Assembly: GCA_024224995.1 (NCBI GenBank) | Contig: JAAENB010000404.1 | Coordinates: 1-14,133 of the forward strand | Length of the DNA stretch: 14,133 nucleotides | From: a bacterium | GTDB taxonomy: Bacteria > Spirochaetota > UBA4802 > UBA5550 | Direction of reading: 5' to 3' | Shown here: positions 13,441 through 14,133 of the stretch, one piece after another | How positions within the stretch are numbered: position 1 is the first letter of the stretch | Layout: each line of letters begins with the position of its first letter | Program-made: the position numbers and the translations under genes | The notes under the pieces: generated by a model | Databases searched by the model: none | Seen by the model: only the letters and a program-made list of their open reading frames with translations | Told to the model about the DNA's origin: nothing

Positions 13441-14133
13441 TTATTTCCCGGAAAAAACATCCGGTGCTATAAAAGCCCCGAACACCCATCCCTCAATTGC
13501 TTTACCCGTACGGCTTTCATGACTCACTTTATACCATTTATGAGTACCCCAGGGTCTTATCGTTTCACTTTTTCCGATGCTCATAACCAAAAAACTGAAA
13601 TCATATGAGGAAACAGTAGCAATTACCTTTGATTTTGTACCCGGTTTGTTTCTGACTCGTACATTCTTTCCGGTGATCATAGCATCTTCATTCTGCCGGG
13701 GTTTTCTGTAAAAATAAGTCCCGGAATAACCGGTCTTTTTAAGTGAATTACTTAATTCCTTAATGGTTTTTCTCGCTTCTTTCTTGAGTACTTCTTTTTT
13801 TATTTTACCGGGATTTCCAAATTTTTTTTTATTCGATACATAGTCTTCCAATTCTCTTTTCCGCTGCCTTATGTCTTTTTTTAATGCTATAACCCGGTCT
13901 TCAAAATCCTTTGCCGCAACAATACGGTTCTCTTTTGTTTTTTTAAAAATTCTTTTTCGCGGAGTACTGAGTTCCGCACTGTATTCTATAATCTTGACAG
14001 GTTTGCCTTTGCGGTAAAGGGTTATAATTGTGGGTTGATAAATTCCATACTGTTTCGAGAAATAAATAAAACCTTCTTTGTCGAAAAGATGGAAAATAAA
14101 TTTTTCCGAATCTCCCTGGCAATAACTGCTCTC
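13441..14133 (-). CDS. C-terminal part of a protein with a bacterial SH3-like domain (partial)
   Basis: The minus-strand frame is open from the window edge to the stop at 13441-13443, giving at least 230 residues; the start lies beyond 14133. The visible N-terminal part is beta-rich and repetitive in style (FIFHLFDKEGFIYFSKQYGIYQP, then TIITLYRKGKPVKIIEYSAEL). It is followed by a strongly basic, probably coiled helix (about 70-145 of the visible part; RKRIFKK, KDFEDRVIALKKDIRQRKRELEDYV, KKEVLKKEARKTIKEL). The C terminus has an SH3b fold signature, ITGKNVRVRNKPGTKSKVIATVS, ending with HKWYKVSHES and GWVFGAFI. SH3b domains usually bind cell-wall peptides or mediate protein contacts. A shorter reading from a TTG at 13851 is possible, but the frame continues well past it with good coding character. 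Confidence 0.8.
   Translation of the reverse strand, partial: ESSYCQGDSEKFIFHLFDKEGFIYFSKQYGIYQPTIITLYRKGKPVKIIEYSAELSTPRKRIFKKTKENRIVAAKDFEDRVIALKKDIRQRKRELEDYVSNKKKFGNPGKIKKEVLKKEARKTIKELSNSLKKTGYSGTYFYRKPRQNEDAMITGKNVRVRNKPGTKSKVIATVSSYDFSFLVMSIGKSETIRPWGTHKWYKVSHESRTGKAIEGWVFGAFIAPDVFSGK

Noticed and set aside
13441..13851. SH3-domain protein as a complete 136-residue gene from a TTG start
   Set aside because: The same frame stays open to the window edge with plausible protein sequence, so the gene is partial and longer.

Overview
The window looks like chromosomal DNA of a spirochaete, probably Treponema-like. The reasons are a treponemal-style lipoprotein with a relaxed lipobox and a formylglycine-enzyme-like (SUMF1) domain, many flavin and sugar oxidoreductases, intermediate GC, and intergenic spaces full of hairpins and short repeats. 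This taxonomic call is inference. No rRNA, tRNA, CRISPR array, transposase or phage gene is visible.

Region 1 (1-9096) is one plus-strand catabolic locus of seven genes in two blocks. Block A (186-5168) holds a LacI-family regulator, a single-domain old-yellow-enzyme-type flavoprotein with a C-terminal Fe-S cysteine cluster, a short-chain dehydrogenase, and a fumarate-reductase-like FAD enzyme that overlaps the dehydrogenase by 4 bases. Block B (5314-9096) holds a ThuA-domain protein, a Gfo/Idh/MocA sugar dehydrogenase, and a 689-residue protein that resembles polysaccharide lyases of the alpha/alpha-toroid plus beta-sandwich type. A 21-bp sequence is repeated just upstream of both blocks and may be the regulator's operator. 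ThuA and Gfo/Idh/MocA proteins are known partners in 3-keto-sugar chemistry (ThuA/ThuB). Here they sit with flavin reductases and a lyase-like protein, which suggests that an oxidised or unsaturated sugar is dismantled by redox steps. The substrate cannot be read from sequence.

Region 2 (9097-9502) is a non-coding block with a perfect 29-bp-arm hairpin and a nested 21-bp-arm inverted repeat, bracketed by imperfect 22-bp direct repeats. The last part carries a promoter overlapped by a perfect 12-bp-arm palindrome. These lead into a monocistronic 3-hydroxyacyl-CoA dehydrogenase gene (9503-10663) with a clear intrinsic terminator.

Region 3 (10664-13419) holds a SUMF1-domain lipoprotein gene and an unrecognised 400-residue gene. 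Upstream of them lies a 129-bp relic made of the 3' end of a second copy of the lipoprotein gene joined to an internal piece of a second copy of the unknown gene. The pair was therefore once duplicated and one copy has collapsed. The unknown gene has a hairpin that covers its ribosome binding site.

Region 4 (13441-14133, minus strand) is the 3' part of a gene with a C-terminal bacterial SH3-like domain. It is convergent with region 3 and runs off the window.
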